DNA of 5,539 nt from an uncultured Spirochaetaceae bacterium. GTDB taxonomy: Bacteria; Spirochaetota; Spirochaetia; Treponematales; UBA12059. This document shows, piece after piece, positions 5,430 to 5,539 of the stretch (position 1 is the first letter of the stretch; each line of letters starts with the position of its first letter). Location: assembly GCA_938004315.1 (NCBI GenBank), contig CALKWG010000511.1, positions 1-5,539 on the forward strand, written 5' to 3'. Under the pieces are notes generated by a model, which worked only from the letters and a program-made list of their open reading frames with translations, was not told the origin of the DNA and made no database searches. The translations under genes were made by a program, and so were the position numbers.

Positions 5430-5539
5430 ATGCTGAGCTACCGACACGCCTTTCACGCGGGCAACCACGCCGACGTACTCAAGCACTGCGTCTTACTCTC
5501 CGCCTTGGAGCGCATAACGCGTAAGGAGACGCCTTTCCT
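5430..5539 (+). CDS. rlmJ: RlmJ, 23S rRNA m6A2030 methyltransferase, first 36 codons (3' end outside window)
   Basis: RlmJ (YhiR/ComJ family) is an SAM-dependent enzyme that methylates N6 of A2030 in 23S rRNA. Only the N-terminus is in the window, but it is highly diagnostic: MLSYRHAFHAGNHADVLKH (1-19) matches the start of the family almost residue for residue, and KETPF (32-36) fits the segment that precedes the DTHAGAG SAM motif, which is outside. The ATG at 5430 is chosen because it gives the exact family N-terminus; the ATGs at 5416 and 5420 are in other frames. No strong Shine-Dalgarno precedes it. It is divergent from the acyltransferase gene across 148 bp. Confidence 0.93.
   Translation, partial: MLSYRHAFHAGNHADVLKHCVLLSALERITRKETPF

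Noticed and set aside
4858..5486. Minus-strand frames overlapping the acyltransferase gene and its upstream region
   Set aside because: Out of frame with the conserved acyltransferase, rich in Arg/Ser/Ala/Pro, and the upstream part overlaps the divergent promoter region and rlmJ.
1..5539. Selenocysteine codon, CRISPR array, insertion sequence or defence system
   Set aside because: No in-frame TGA is read through in any gene, and there are no spaced direct repeats, transposase-like proteins or terminal inverted repeats. All genes fall into known families, so I do not claim a wholly new system.

Overview
The window is GC-rich, protein-dense DNA, almost all transcribed on the minus strand, from a bacterium I cannot name with certainty. 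Evidence for a bacterium is Shine-Dalgarno sites, short intergenic gaps and a c-di-GMP enzyme. A high-GC Gram-negative lineage (a proteobacterium, or perhaps a high-GC spirochaete) fits the RlmJ and PlsC-like proteins, but this is a weak inference. Genes at both edges are cut by the window.

Layout, in order of minus-strand transcription from high to low coordinates: a PlsC-like acyltransferase (4469-5281); yqeC (3642-4472), whose start overlaps the acyltransferase stop by four bases; an xdhC-yqeB fusion (1951-3552); a membrane-anchored GGDEF diguanylate cyclase (825-1865); and the first 247 codons of tyrosyl-tRNA synthetase, tyrS (1-743). Divergent from all of these, the plus strand carries the first 36 codons of rlmJ, a 23S rRNA adenine methyltransferase (5430-5539). 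The longest gap without a gene is the 148-bp divergent promoter region at 5282-5429.

The biological core is the pair yqeC and xdhC-yqeB. Comparative genomics has linked YqeB and YqeC to selenium-dependent molybdenum hydroxylases (xanthine dehydrogenase/purine hydroxylase relatives carrying a labile, non-selenocysteine selenium). XdhC proteins bind molybdenum cofactor and help insert the terminal sulfur ligand into such enzymes. The window therefore encodes a maturation module, but the hydroxylase subunits are not in it. The flanking tyrS and rlmJ are housekeeping genes with promoters of their own, so this looks like a small accessory cluster inside ordinary chromosome.

The most useful correction to routine gene calling is yqeC. 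With ATG/GTG/TTG starts only, the gene would begin at a TTG at 4289 and lose its P-loop. The frame actually stays open and family-like up to a CTG at 4472, restoring the Walker A motif and giving 276 residues. I see no CRISPR array, transposon, tRNA or rRNA, and no wholly unknown system: every real gene belongs to a recognisable family.
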